Part shown: positions 1-8,915 of the stretch, one piece after another
Numbering within the stretch: the stretch's first letter is position 1
How the letters are laid out: every line of letters starts with the position of its first letter
Assembly (NCBI RefSeq): GCF_017355855.1
Contig: NZ_JAFEWD010000001.1
Span: 868,001-932,000, forward strand
DNA from: Pedobacter sp. SYSU D00535
Lineage (GTDB): Bacteria > Bacteroidota > Bacteroidia > Sphingobacteriales > Sphingobacteriaceae
Direction: 5' to 3'
Length of the DNA: 64,000 nucleotides
The notes under the pieces: generated by a model
Told to the model about the DNA's origin: nothing
Seen by the model: only the letters and a program-made list of their open reading frames with translations
Databases searched by the model: none
Translations under genes and position numbers: made by a program

Positions 1-468
1 ATCTTTGATTTTCAGCAACAATACTTCTTTCTCCTCGTTATTTCCCGCAATATCATACCCCTCAGTATAGCCTTTTAAGGTCGTCGACAGCTCTTCTTCT
101 ATCGCAGCTATTTGTTGCTCACACTTAGCTAAGGCTGCCGGATCAGGATCAAACTCAAGCTCCATCAAGGTCTCATTCACATCCATTACCTCAATTAGGA
201 AGGACTGTGGAAGCTGGTACTTCTCACCTTCTGTCACCAAGCCGTGGCTTTGCAGGATGTACTCCAAACGTCTTGCAGGCTTGGAAAGCACTTGAAAGGC
301 CTTATTGTTGAGAGTTGAGAGTTCCAGTATCTCCTGCTGTTTCTCCTCACGCTCGTTGATGTAAAAGTCTGGGTGAAATTCCTTACTTAAAGCGTAAAAC
401 TTCCGCTTTATCACTGCTTCATCCAAATGGAAAGCTTCGGGAACTCCGTAAAATTCAAAGTAGTTCAT
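1..468 (-). CDS. hscB: Fe-S cluster co-chaperone HscB, 3' end outside window
   Basis: J-domain co-chaperone that would deliver the IscU scaffold to the Hsp70 HscA during iron-sulfur cluster assembly in the cytoplasm. The 156 visible codons begin MNYFEFYG and carry the J-domain HPD triad at residues 32-34 (context EFHPDF), followed by the family-typical stretch LSTLNNKAFQVLSKPARRLEYIL. The remaining part looks like the start of the acidic helical HscB C-terminal domain (ELEFDPDPAALAKCE). The gene runs off the left edge, so the C-terminus is not seen. The ATG at 468 lies 3 bases after the rseP stop, so it is probably the last visible cistron of the dxr-rseP transcript. A generic DnaJ-domain protein is the alternative; the missing C-terminus limits certainty. 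Confidence 0.8.
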   Translation of the reverse strand, partial: MNYFEFYGVPEAFHLDEAVIKRKFYALSKEFHPDFYINEREEKQQEILELSTLNNKAFQVLSKPARRLEYILQSHGLVTEGEKYQLPQSFLIEVMDVNETLMELEFDPDPAALAKCEQQIAAIEEELSTTLKGYTEGYDIAGNNEEKEVLLLKIKD

Positions 469-471
469 CCG

Positions 472-1794
472 CTACTTAATCACGTATTTAAAGATATCAT
501 TGCCCAGTACGAATACCATCAGGGCAACGATGATCACGAAGCCAACAATCTGAGCCTTTTCCATGAACTTGTCACTTAAAGGCTTTCCCTTAATCATCTC
601 AATAAGTAAAAACAAAGCATGCCCCCCATCAAGTGCCGGAATAGGCAGCAGGTTCATCAACGCCAGCGCCATCGACAGAAGCCCTACGAGTGTCCAGAAC
701 TTCAACCAGTTTACTTCCGCCCCGAACATATTTGCGATCCCTACGGGGCCTGTAAACGCTTTCTGCGCTTTAACTTGTCCGGTTACTACCTTACCTAATC
801 CCTTCGCATTGTCAGTAAAAGATCCCCACGCTTTGGAAGCACCAACAGGCAGCGACTCCAGGAATCCGTATTTCTGCGATTCTTCCGGAATTTCGGAAAT
901 GTCAGGACCAAAGCCAATCGTCCCCTCCTTATCCACCAGGGGCGTTAGTGCTACCGTATCCTGCGCACGCCGTACCGAAAGCTGTACCTGTTTATTTTTC
1001 TGCGATTGTAGTTCCTGTTTCAACTGGTCAAGGAACTGTACAGGTTTACCATTGATCGCCACAATGCGATCTCCGGGCTGCAATCCGGCTTTGCTTGCAT
1101 TGCTATTGGGAACCACCTGTCCCACTTTTGTGGTTACCCGTGGACTCACCACTTCTGCGATACCATGATCAGCTACTTTCTCCAAAATGTCACCAGGCAC
1201 TTGGACAGTCTTAATCGCACCATTTCTCTCAACAGTCAATTGACCGTTACCCAAAAGCACTTTAGAACTTGCTATTTCCTCAAAGCGTTTGATCGGCTGA
1301 CCATTTACTTCCAGGATTCTGTCACCTGGCTGCAACCCTATTTCCTTGCCAACGATACCAGGCACTACTCCGTTTGCCAATTTATCGTTCGGAATGTAGC
1401 TCTCGCCCACTTTGAAGGTAAGCATCCAGAAAATAAGAATACCTAATACGATGTTGACAGCAATACCTCCCAGCATCACAATCAGACGCTGCCAAGCCGG
1501 TTTAGACCTAAACTCCCAGGGTTGTGGAGGGCCGGCCAGTTGGTCGGTGTCCATTGACTCATCGATCATACCTGCAATTTTTACGTAGCCACCCAGAGGA
1601 AGCCAGCCAATGCCGTACTCACAATCTTTATATTTAAAGCTGAAAAGCTTGAAACCCCAGGCATCAAAGAAGAGATAAAACTTCTCTACTTTAATGCCGA
1701 ATGCACGCGCGGCCCAGAAATGCCCGAGTTCGTGCAGAATAATTAATATTGATAAACCCAGCAAAAGCTGGCCTGCCATAACCAATCCGTCCAT
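472..1794 (-). CDS. rseP: RIP metalloprotease RseP (site-2 protease, M50B)
   Basis: Intramembrane zinc protease of the inner membrane; the family cleaves anti-sigma factors and leftover signal peptides within the bilayer. The first transmembrane segment holds HELGH at residues 21-25 (two His zinc ligands and catalytic Glu). Two PDZ domains follow at roughly residues 130-210 and 215-290, each with the GLQPGDRI signature. The C-terminal membrane part contains NLLPIPALDGGH near residue 390, which provides the third ligand region. At 440 aa it has normal length for Bacteroidota. It follows dxr by 32 bases and precedes hscB by 3, a common pairing because dxr and rseP are neighbours in many bacteria. 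Confidence 0.95.
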   Translation of the reverse strand: MDGLVMAGQLLLGLSILIILHELGHFWAARAFGIKVEKFYLFFDAWGFKLFSFKYKDCEYGIGWLPLGGYVKIAGMIDESMDTDQLAGPPQPWEFRSKPAWQRLIVMLGGIAVNIVLGILIFWMLTFKVGESYIPNDKLANGVVPGIVGKEIGLQPGDRILEVNGQPIKRFEEIASSKVLLGNGQLTVERNGAIKTVQVPGDILEKVADHGIAEVVSPRVTTKVGQVVPNSNASKAGLQPGDRIVAINGKPVQFLDQLKQELQSQKNKQVQLSVRRAQDTVALTPLVDKEGTIGFGPDISEIPEESQKYGFLESLPVGASKAWGSFTDNAKGLGKVVTGQVKAQKAFTGPVGIANMFGAEVNWLKFWTLVGLLSMALALMNLLPIPALDGGHALFLLIEMIKGKPLSDKFMEKAQIVGFVIIVALMVFVLGNDIFKYVIK

Positions 1795-1826
1795 GTATAT
1801 TGTTTATTTGTTATTGGATATACTCT

Positions 1827-2981
1827 CTAACTATTTGTTACCAACTCTTGCGCATAAATCCGGGTTTCCCGGTCTGTCTCCAGGTAATCCTCTAAGCTAG
1901 GCTGGCGAATATAAGTGATTTTATTCATACAGGTTTCTATCACATCACTCATGTGAAGAAAGCCGATGCCGTCTTTCAAAAACTCAGCCACTACCACTTC
2001 ATTCGCGGCATTGATGACACAGGGCATATTACCACCAGTCTCCAGTGCCTCGAAGGCAAGGGCGAGATTTCTAAATGTATTTTTGTCAGGTTGTTCGAAA
2101 GTCAGCTCTGAGTATTGTAAAAAATCAAAACGGGGAAAATTGCTTTTTATTCTTTGGGGATAGGCGAGCGCATACTGAATGGGCAGCTTCATGTCAGGCA
2201 AACCCATCTGCGCCTTCATCGACCCGTCGTTAAACTGCGCAATTGAATGTATAATAGACTGAGGATGAACAATTACGTCTATTTGATCTACAGTTAAATC
2301 GAACAACCATTTTGCTTCGATTACCTCCAGGCCCTTATTCATCAGTGTAGCTGAATCGATAGTAATTTTTGCGCCCATTACCCAATTGGGATGCTTAAGG
2401 GCTTGCGCCTTGGTAACTGATGCGAGGAAAGCTGAGTCCTTCCCCCTGAACGGTCCGCCGGACGCGGTGAGATAGATCTTCTCCAACTCATTCCCCTCTT
2501 CTCCTGCCAGACACTGATAAATCGCTGAGTGCTCGGAATCAACCGGAAGTATTTTTACTCCTTTTGCTTTTGCCAGGGAAGTTACGATGTCTCCTGCAAC
2601 CACCAGCGTTTCTTTGTTTGCCAAAGCGATGTGTTTACCGGCATTTATTGCGGCGATGGTGGGACGTAAACCGCAAAAGCCTACCAGTGCTGTCAGCACA
2701 ATGTCGAGCGACTCCAGTTGCACGACTTCGCACAAAGCTACTTCCCCCGCAAGTACCCGTATAGGCAGGTGAGCTAAAGCGCTTTTTACCTCCTCGTATT
2801 TGCGCTCGTCTGCAATGACTACACATTCAGGAAGAAATTCCATTGCTTGCTGAATCAGCAACTCAGCATTCTGGTTAACCGTTAAGACGGTAGCTTTAAA
2901 TAAACCAGGATGCTCTCTGATCACTTCCAGTGCTTGTGTTCCTATGCTTCCGCTCGACCCTAATATTGCTATCTGTTTCAA
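1827..2981 (-). CDS. dxr: 1-deoxy-D-xylulose 5-phosphate reductoisomerase
   Basis: NADPH-dependent enzyme of the MEP pathway that converts 1-deoxy-D-xylulose 5-phosphate to 2-C-methyl-D-erythritol 4-phosphate for isoprenoid synthesis. The N-terminus MKQIAILGSSGSIGTQALEV is the Rossmann nucleotide-binding loop. The catalytic region shows VDSEHSAIYQC (metal-binding Asp/Glu), the flexible-loop SGGPFR and the substrate-binding MNKGLEVIEA. Length (384 aa) is typical. It lies 40 bases downstream of the GH3-like gene and immediately upstream of rseP on the same strand, which suggests a shared transcript. Nothing unusual is seen. Confidence 0.96.
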   Translation of the reverse strand: MKQIAILGSSGSIGTQALEVIREHPGLFKATVLTVNQNAELLIQQAMEFLPECVVIADERKYEEVKSALAHLPIRVLAGEVALCEVVQLESLDIVLTALVGFCGLRPTIAAINAGKHIALANKETLVVAGDIVTSLAKAKGVKILPVDSEHSAIYQCLAGEEGNELEKIYLTASGGPFRGKDSAFLASVTKAQALKHPNWVMGAKITIDSATLMNKGLEVIEAKWLFDLTVDQIDVIVHPQSIIHSIAQFNDGSMKAQMGLPDMKLPIQYALAYPQRIKSNFPRFDFLQYSELTFEQPDKNTFRNLALAFEALETGGNMPCVINAANEVVVAEFLKDGIGFLHMSDVIETCMNKITYIRQPSLEDYLETDRETRIYAQELVTNS

Positions 2982-3021
2982 TGAATTAACTGTTATAAAC
3001 GATTTTGAATAGCGGCAGATC

Positions 3022-4524
3022 CTAGCGTTTCACGAAACGCTCCAATTTGTCCGCAATCTTCCGGTCGTTTGATAATCTGGGAACCTTATTCTGGCCCCCA
3101 AGCTTACCTTCCGCTTTCATGTAATTAATAAAGGCATCTGCCTCCAGCTGTCGGATAATGAGGGGCTGTAGAATCCTACCCGAGATTAAATCATAGTAAT
3201 ACGAATTCTTTTTCTGTAACGCGGCATCTACCTTCATCCGAAAAGCGTCAAGGTCTGCCGGCGCTTTGGAAAATTCGATGAACCACTCGTGGTACGGCAA
3301 ACCGCCCTCCACAGGACTAACCTGCGGCGCTACCGTAAATTCTGTGATCTCAACTCCCTCATCCCTGGCTACTGATAAAATCGACTGTTCAACTTCTTCT
3401 CCAATTACATGCTCACCAAACGCTGATATAAAGTGTTTTATCCTTCCCGTCACCAAAATCTTATAGGGATTTTTAGAAACAAACTTTACCGTATCGCCGA
3501 TACTATATCCCCAGAGACCCGCATTCGTATTCAGGATGATGGCATAGTTCTTATTTAGCTCAACATCCCGCAGGGAAAGCCGTGTAGGGCTTTCATTAAA
3601 ATACTCCTCCGCCGGAACAAATTCATAAAAAATCCCTGAGTTGGCGAGCAGCAAAAGCCCCTCCTCTTGTTGAGAATCCTGGTAGGCAATAAAACCTTCG
3701 GAAGCAGGATAGGTTTCAATCGAGTCGATCTTCTTTCCAATAACCTCTTCCATTTTAGCCCGGTACGGTTCGTAGTTAACACCGCCATACACGAAAAGGC
3801 TGAAATTTTTGAAAATATCTTTGATTTTTTTTCCCCCTGCCCGCTCCGATAACCTGTCGAAATACATCTGCACCCAAGGCGGAATACCCGAGATGAGACG
3901 CATGTCCTCGTTGATTGTTTCACCTACAATGGCATCCACCTTCTCTTCCCAGTCTTCAATGCAGTTGGTCTGGTAGGATGGCAGACGATTCTTCTGCAGG
4001 TACTGAGGAACGTGATGAGCAGTGATACCCGACAACCTTCCGGTAGGCACTTTGTACTTCGTATCCAGCACGGGACTGCCCTGAAGAAAGATCATTTTTC
4101 CATCGACAAAATCTGCTTTACCAGTCTCATGTACATAGGTAAGAAGGGCGTTTCTGGCTGCCTTTATGTGCTCAGGCATCGATTCCTTGGATATAGGGAT
4201 ATATTTAACGCCAGAGGTAGTTCCCGAGGTTTTAGCGAAATAAATCGGGAGACCCGGCCATAATACGTTCTCCTCTCCCTTTACTACCCGTTCAATGTAG
4301 GCTTTCAGCTCTTCATAATCTCTGATGGGTACCTGCTTTTTGAAATCCTCATAAGAGCGTATTTCAGCAAACTTATGATCTTTCCCAAAAGCTGTTTCTC
4401 TGGCCGATGCTATTAATTTCTGAAAAACTGCCTCCTGCACCTCGGCTGCCCGCTTCTTCCATTTATTTACTTGCCGGACAGCGAAATAAGCAAAGGGTTT
4501 GCTTAATGCTGATTTTAGTCCCAT
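3022..4524 (-). CDS. GH3 (auxin-responsive promoter) family adenylating enzyme
   Basis: The protein belongs to the GH3 branch of acyl-adenylating (ANL-like) enzymes; plant members join amino acids to jasmonate or auxin, while the bacterial substrates are unknown. The N-terminal helical region (VNKWKKRAAEVQEAVFQKLI) is followed by the phosphate-binding loop FAKTSGTTSGVKYIP near residues 108-122, the family segment PEHIKAARNALL, and the later motif YGGVNYEPY. The segment LVTGRIKHFISAFGEHV near residues 355-375 is the hinge leading to the small C-terminal domain. Length of 500 aa matches bacterial members. It sits between a membrane protein gene (6-base gap) and dxr. The family assignment is firm; the reaction is not known. 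Confidence 0.85.
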   Translation of the reverse strand: MGLKSALSKPFAYFAVRQVNKWKKRAAEVQEAVFQKLIASARETAFGKDHKFAEIRSYEDFKKQVPIRDYEELKAYIERVVKGEENVLWPGLPIYFAKTSGTTSGVKYIPISKESMPEHIKAARNALLTYVHETGKADFVDGKMIFLQGSPVLDTKYKVPTGRLSGITAHHVPQYLQKNRLPSYQTNCIEDWEEKVDAIVGETINEDMRLISGIPPWVQMYFDRLSERAGGKKIKDIFKNFSLFVYGGVNYEPYRAKMEEVIGKKIDSIETYPASEGFIAYQDSQQEEGLLLLANSGIFYEFVPAEEYFNESPTRLSLRDVELNKNYAIILNTNAGLWGYSIGDTVKFVSKNPYKILVTGRIKHFISAFGEHVIGEEVEQSILSVARDEGVEITEFTVAPQVSPVEGGLPYHEWFIEFSKAPADLDAFRMKVDAALQKKNSYYYDLISGRILQPLIIRQLEADAFINYMKAEGKLGGQNKVPRLSNDRKIADKLERFVKR

Positions 4525-4530
4525 TCTTCT

Positions 4531-5532
4531 TTAGATAATGTTATCCATGATATCCGGATCCTCATCACCGGTGTATTCGCTCATCATTTGATAGTAAGCT
4601 ACACCGATAATCACACTTGATAAAGGAACAATAATAAAAGAGTAAATCAAACTGATCGCTAAAGAAAGCAGGTAATATTCCTTGGCCTGAAGGTAGCCGG
4701 CTACTAGTTGGCAGACAACGATTAACGCCATCAGGATGAGAATACGGGTGAAGTTCCCTCTGGTTACGGCCAGGCTAAAGCGAAGCGAACGAAAAGTATT
4801 ACACTCCTGATCCAATATAAAGAATGGAAAAAAAGAAATTCGGATAAGAACGATCAGTCCGAGAACGACTCCCATTCCAAGAGCGATAGGAACGATTTTC
4901 TCCATTGGCATACCCAGCAGTACAAAGGGAAAGAATAGAGCTCCGATCAACATAATAATTAGGAAGAAAGCAGCCATTGAAGTGATGAAAGCAACAAGAA
5001 ACCTTCTGAACTGTGTCTTCGTGGGCCAGTAATCTTTCATCATTGAGAAAAAGGGCTTAATCTGGTTCCAGAGGCGAATGACCACGAAGAGCAAGCCTAG
5101 AAAGACGGCGAGTAGTGTAAAGATCACCTGGTTGATCCCAAATAGGGCGCTGATGAATGACATGAACACTAGAAACAGTAGTGGAACCACCACGATAGTG
5201 ACAATCTGTTTCCATTTGCTACGTACAAAAGTGGCAAAAATTTGCACGAAGCCCTCTTCGTTATTGTCTTCGAAATTAATGGCGTGTAGAATGTACTTAA
5301 ACAGCGTTAGCTGCAGTCCCAGATAAAGCACTATGAAGCCTAAAATAGCCAGGATATTGAAAAATGACACACCTTTGTCTGTGAAAGAAGAAAGGAAGGT
5401 AGACATCCACAAAAGCAAAAACATGGTAAGACATAGGCCGGCTATGTTCTTATAGTTTTTGTATAGGACAACCCACGATTTGTTAATTACCTCATTGACG
5501 GCAAATGTACTCTCCTTGAGAAAATCGATCAT
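4531..5532 (-). CDS. Polytopic membrane protein of unknown function
   Basis: A 333-aa integral membrane protein with about six to seven hydrophobic segments, for example around residues 25-50, 60-85, 110-150, 180-235 and 265-310. No catalytic motif is recognised. The general shape resembles uncharacterised membrane proteins often placed beside polyprenyl-linked glycosyltransferases, but this is inference. Its ATG overlaps the stop codon of the upstream glycosyltransferase by four bases (ATGA), which implies translational coupling. Six bases separate it from the GH3-family gene downstream, so these genes are probably one operon. Confidence 0.75.
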   Translation of the reverse strand: MIDFLKESTFAVNEVINKSWVVLYKNYKNIAGLCLTMFLLLWMSTFLSSFTDKGVSFFNILAILGFIVLYLGLQLTLFKYILHAINFEDNNEEGFVQIFATFVRSKWKQIVTIVVVPLLFLVFMSFISALFGINQVIFTLLAVFLGLLFVVIRLWNQIKPFFSMMKDYWPTKTQFRRFLVAFITSMAAFFLIIMLIGALFFPFVLLGMPMEKIVPIALGMGVVLGLIVLIRISFFPFFILDQECNTFRSLRFSLAVTRGNFTRILILMALIVVCQLVAGYLQAKEYYLLSLAISLIYSFIIVPLSSVIIGVAYYQMMSEYTGDEDPDIMDNII

Positions 5533-6500
5533 TTTTCTTTAAGAATTATTCTTTTAGCAAAATCCTGCATAAATCCTAATCCATAGGCAGTTAGCTGAAC
5601 AAACGCAGCGATGATACTTAAAAAAGCAACTTTAGCTGATTTGTTTTGGCTCCACGAATGAAAAAACAATAACAATATGTATACTGCCAAAAAGAAGTTA
5701 CACAAGATTGCTAACGGGAGCCTAAAAATATTAACAATAAGTGTAAATAGCAGAAATAAAGTAAATAATGACGGAAAAAAGTGAACCAGCTTTAATTGGG
5801 AAGGAAAGAACTTGTAAATATTGATCCTGGCCCTGCCGAAGAAATGCAGCTGCTTGTAAAATTGCTTGAAATTTGTTCGCCTTTTATGATAAACAATCGC
5901 TCCTGGTATAAGGCCGATTTTGAATCCCATTGAATGTATTCGGATGCTGAACTCGATGTCCTCCCCTAATCTGGTCAGGATAAATCCACCTGTCGCTTCC
6001 CATACCTTGCGGGAAATTCCCATATTAAAGCTCCTGGGATGAAATTGTCCCCCCAGATTCTTTTTATTGCCCCGAATGCCACCGGTGGTAAACGGAGAGG
6101 TCATGGAGTAGCTGATTGCCTTTTGAACAGGTGTAAAAGAAGAATGAGCAGCATCCGGACCGCCGTAGGCATCGAGCTGATGCTTTAACAGAAAATCCCG
6201 TACGGTCTCCAGGTAGTTGGATGGAATGAGGCAGTCTGAATCAAAAACGATAAAATAATCGCCTTTAGCTCTAGCAAACGCGTAATTCCGGGTAAAGCCC
6301 TGTCCCTCATTCTGCTTAAAGTAGTAGCTCACATCCAGGCGATCCTTGTATCCTTCAACTATCTCTTTAGCAGGATACTTAGAACCGTCTTCTATAACTA
6401 AAACCTCAAATTGCGGGTAGGTTTGATGAGTGAGAGTTTCGAGTAGCTCATCAATTTCCTGCGGGCGGTTATATAAAGGGATAATTATCGAAAAGAACAT
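5529..6500 (-). CDS. Family 2 glycosyltransferase, membrane-associated
   Basis: Inverting GT-A glycosyltransferase expected to use a nucleotide sugar at the cytoplasmic membrane. The catalytic domain starts with SIIIPLYNRPQEIDELL, has the DxD-type FDSDC motif and the acceptor-side GEDIEFSIR motif, followed by hydrophobic segments near the C-terminus. I place the start at the ATG at 6500 (MFFSIIIP), which has a purine-rich GGAGAAGGGAG just upstream and gives the usual GT2 N-terminus. An upstream ATG at 6617 would add 39 residues, including a Cys-x-x-Cys stretch, and overlap the preceding gene by 17 bases; it remains possible. Sugar and acceptor are unknown. Confidence 0.85.
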   Translation of the reverse strand: MFFSIIIPLYNRPQEIDELLETLTHQTYPQFEVLVIEDGSKYPAKEIVEGYKDRLDVSYYFKQNEGQGFTRNYAFARAKGDYFIVFDSDCLIPSNYLETVRDFLLKHQLDAYGGPDAAHSSFTPVQKAISYSMTSPFTTGGIRGNKKNLGGQFHPRSFNMGISRKVWEATGGFILTRLGEDIEFSIRIHSMGFKIGLIPGAIVYHKRRTNFKQFYKQLHFFGRARINIYKFFPSQLKLVHFFPSLFTLFLLFTLIVNIFRLPLAILCNFFLAVYILLLFFHSWSQNKSAKVAFLSIIAAFVQLTAYGLGFMQDFAKRIILKEK

Positions 6501-6600
6501 GCGGCTCCCTTCTCCCTGAATCTGATTCTTATTGAAATTTCGTTTATCAACTTGAAAAACCTGATAGCCATCGTTGTTACAATCGTCGCAGAGAACAGAC

Positions 6601-7551
6601 TTATAATTTCTTCTCAATCTGATAATGGTTCCTCTCGGATGAATTTCGAGACACCAGTTCTGCTACAAACCCGGTAAGGAACAGCTGAAAGCCCACAACG
6701 ATCGCGACGAGCGCAATATAAAAAAGCGGTTGATCGGTCACATTACGATACTTGGCATTGTTGGCAATATCGATCAGCTTTTCTGCTATCAACCAGATGG
6801 TAATAAATAAACCGGCTATAAAACTCAGCACACCCATAGTACCAAAAAAGTGCATGGGCCGTTTACCGAACTTTCCTACAAAAAATATCGAAAGCAGATC
6901 CAGAAAGCCGTTGATAAACCTGCTGAATCCAAATTTAGTGGTGCCATACTTTCTCGGTCTGTGTTCCACCACCTGCTCGCCAATGCGTTTGAATCCCGCC
7001 CATTTAGCAAGAACAGGGATATAGCGGTGCATTTCCCCATAAACCTCAATGCTTTTCACCACCTCTCGCTTATACGCTTTGAGGCCGCAATTGAAGTCGT
7101 GAAGGTTATGAATACCCGACATTTTCCGAGTAGCCGAATTAAACAGCTTGGTTGGGAGTGTTTTTGACAGGGGATCGTGGCGTTTCTTCTTCCAGCCCGA
7201 AACGAGATCGTATCGCTCTTCGGTGATACGGCGGTAAAGCTCCGGAATTTCGTCAGGACTGTCCTGTAGGTCCGCATCCATGGTGATAACCACGTTACCC
7301 TGAACAGCCTCGAAGCCAACATTTAGGGCTGCAGACTTCCCATAGTTCCGTCTGAATTTGATTGCTTTGATACAGGGATTTTGTGCTCGAAGCTGCTCTA
7401 TTACCTCCCAGGATTCGTCGCTGCTTCCATCATCTACTAAAATGATTTCGTAAGAAAAGCCGTGGGCTTCCATCACCCTACGGTTCCAGTCGACTAATTC
7501 TGGCAGCGACTCAGCTTCATTGTAAAGAGGTACAACTACGGATATATCCAT
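6601..7551 (-). CDS. Family 2 glycosyltransferase, DPM1/ArnC-like, two C-terminal membrane helices
   Basis: Likely transfers a sugar from a nucleotide donor to a polyprenyl phosphate at the inner membrane, as in the dolichol-phosphate mannosyltransferase and ArnC group. It shows VVPLYNEAESLPELV at the N-terminus, LVDDGSSDESW, the metal-binding DADLQDSPDEI, and HRPRKYGTTKFG, which is typical of this group. Two hydrophobic helices follow (about residues 235-260 and 275-300 of the shorter form). The ATG at 7551 is chosen because the domain begins there and because a Bacteroidota promoter lies at 7594-7623. A TTG at 7623 would extend the frame but starts inside that promoter. Acceptor unknown. 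Confidence 0.88.
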   Translation of the reverse strand: MDISVVVPLYNEAESLPELVDWNRRVMEAHGFSYEIILVDDGSSDESWEVIEQLRAQNPCIKAIKFRRNYGKSAALNVGFEAVQGNVVITMDADLQDSPDEIPELYRRITEERYDLVSGWKKKRHDPLSKTLPTKLFNSATRKMSGIHNLHDFNCGLKAYKREVVKSIEVYGEMHRYIPVLAKWAGFKRIGEQVVEHRPRKYGTTKFGFSRFINGFLDLLSIFFVGKFGKRPMHFFGTMGVLSFIAGLFITIWLIAEKLIDIANNAKYRNVTDQPLFYIALVAIVVGFQLFLTGFVAELVSRNSSERNHYQIEKKL

Positions 7552-7593
7552 GTACGATGTGAGGTCTTGAAGGGAGGATAATTCCTCGTATTC

Positions 7594-7623
7594 CAAAAAT
7601 AAAAAACGTGCAAATTTGGTCAA
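7594..7623 (-). promoter_or_regulatory. Bacteroidota sigma-A-type promoter before the glycosyltransferase operon
   Basis: Read on the minus strand there is TTG (7621-7623), 19 bases, then TATTTTTG (7594-7601), matching the Bacteroidota -33/-7 form TTTG-N19-TAnnTTTG. It would give transcription from about 7588 and a leader of roughly 37 bases before the ATG at 7551. Confidence 0.45.
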
Positions 7624-7668
7624 TTAATCCCACAAAATCTGCACGCTTAAAAATTATCTTTTATTCTG

Positions 7669-8238
7669 TTACTCTTTGTTCGAATAAGGGGCTTCCCTTT
7701 TGAAGATCGCAGCAAATATTAGTGATACAACAAAGATGACGATGATAGAAACTACTATACCTTGAATTAGCTTGCCGGCACCTGGAGCCGCCTCCTCGTC
7801 CATACTTTCCCGAATCTGTTCTACCTTTTCGTCGATCTGCTCGGTTGCCATGCCTTGCCGTTCCATCATCGAAGATGTTACTTTTATTACATTCTCCTTT
7901 ACCGCCGTATTGACCCCGGGATTAACAGTTTTTGTGAAAGCATACGTCCCAAGAGAATAAAGAAAATAGGCCACCACAAACATGATAAAAATCCCACTGG
8001 TCGCTTCCCGCAAGGACCAATAACCCCCAATGCTTTTCCGAAGATTTAAACAAAAATAAACCGCAATACCAAGCGGTAACAACAGACTAAGAAGCAGGGG
8101 AAAAGACAAAATAACAGCAGCAGAATCAGTGCTGGCCAGAATGTACAGTGAGATGATAGCAACAACCAACTGGATGGCACCAAATATCAAACCATTTACG
8201 GCTGCCTTTTTCTGCAGCGCTGCTTTTGAGAATTGCAT
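7669..8238 (-). CDS. DUF4199 family membrane protein
   Basis: A 189-aa membrane protein matching the DUF4199 pattern, which is common in Bacteroidota and has no known function. The N-terminus QKKAAVNGLIFGAIQLVVAI opens the first of four hydrophobic segments (about residues 15-38, 43-66, 80-105 and 155-180). Between segments three and four is a soluble loop rich in Glu, Met and Gln (MMERQGMATEQIDEKVEQI), typical of the family. One base separates it from the acidic protein gene upstream, so the two are probably co-transcribed after the dihydroorotase-like gene. In several Bacteroidota DUF4199 genes lie near dihydroorotase and glycosyltransferase genes, as here. Confidence 0.85.
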   Translation of the reverse strand: MQFSKAALQKKAAVNGLIFGAIQLVVAIISLYILASTDSAAVILSFPLLLSLLLPLGIAVYFCLNLRKSIGGYWSLREATSGIFIMFVVAYFLYSLGTYAFTKTVNPGVNTAVKENVIKVTSSMMERQGMATEQIDEKVEQIRESMDEEAAPGAGKLIQGIVVSIIVIFVVSLIFAAIFKREAPYSNKE

Positions 8239-8239
8239 A

Positions 8240-8911
8240 TTAGTTTTGATTAAAGGCCGTTAGCAAGGCATATACAGGAACGTCAAATTCCGGATCTTCG
8301 CTGTTTGCTTTAAACGTTTCAATGTCGTTTTCGGATGGCTGCTGCTGGTAGAAAAATGCCATAACAGGATAAAATAGCTCCTTGAAATCAGAAGATTCAT
8401 CCAGCCCTTTAGCTACCCGGGAGATCTCTTCCAGGTCGCTCTCCATCAGCATTTGATTTGCAATAACATCCTCGTAAATACGGTGTTCATCCTGGAACTC
8501 ATCTTCATCCACCAACAAAAATTCCTTCAAAAAATCTTCCAGGTCAGGCTCGATATCCTCATCCTGACACTCCCTAATGTAAAGCAACACGTTAAGCAGC
8601 TCAGTGCCACGATCAATTGTCTCGTCCTCAATGGCTTCCCACTCTTCCGATTCCAGGTAATCCTCCTCCAGTTTCTTAACGTCTTCCACAAAGAAGTTGA
8701 TCATCAGAAGGTCGAAGAACACTTCCCTGAGCGCCTCCAGTTTAGGGTAGTCATCAAATGCTTCGTCCAGCTCATCTACCTTCTCCATAAATTCCTTGTC
8801 GGCATCTAATATGCCCACAATACGTGTCCGAAACTCGGCTGTATTTTCAGAACTTACCTTTTCAAATTGCTGAAGCGCAGCATTCAAAGACTTTTCTACT
8901 TGCTTATCCAT
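8240..8911 (-). CDS. Acidic cytoplasmic protein of unknown function
   Basis: A 223-aa protein with no signal peptide and no membrane segment. It is strongly acidic: Asp and Glu are dense throughout, for example EEDYLESEEWEAIEDETID and LVDEDEFQDEHRIYED. Predicted structure by eye is mostly alpha-helical. I do not recognise the family. It is four bases downstream of the dihydroorotase-like gene and one base upstream of the DUF4199 gene, a tight three-gene set. The conserved spacing suggests co-expression, but no function can be assigned from the sequence. Confidence 0.75.
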   Translation of the reverse strand: MDKQVEKSLNAALQQFEKVSSENTAEFRTRIVGILDADKEFMEKVDELDEAFDDYPKLEALREVFFDLLMINFFVEDVKKLEEDYLESEEWEAIEDETIDRGTELLNVLLYIRECQDEDIEPDLEDFLKEFLLVDEDEFQDEHRIYEDVIANQMLMESDLEEISRVAKGLDESSDFKELFYPVMAFFYQQQPSENDIETFKANSEDPEFDVPVYALLTAFNQN

Positions 8912-8915
8912 AGGT

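Noticed and set aside
563-1168. A 201-codon plus-strand frame opposite rseP
   Set aside because: It mirrors the well-supported rseP gene, has a low-complexity Ser/Pro/Cys-rich product and no promoter.
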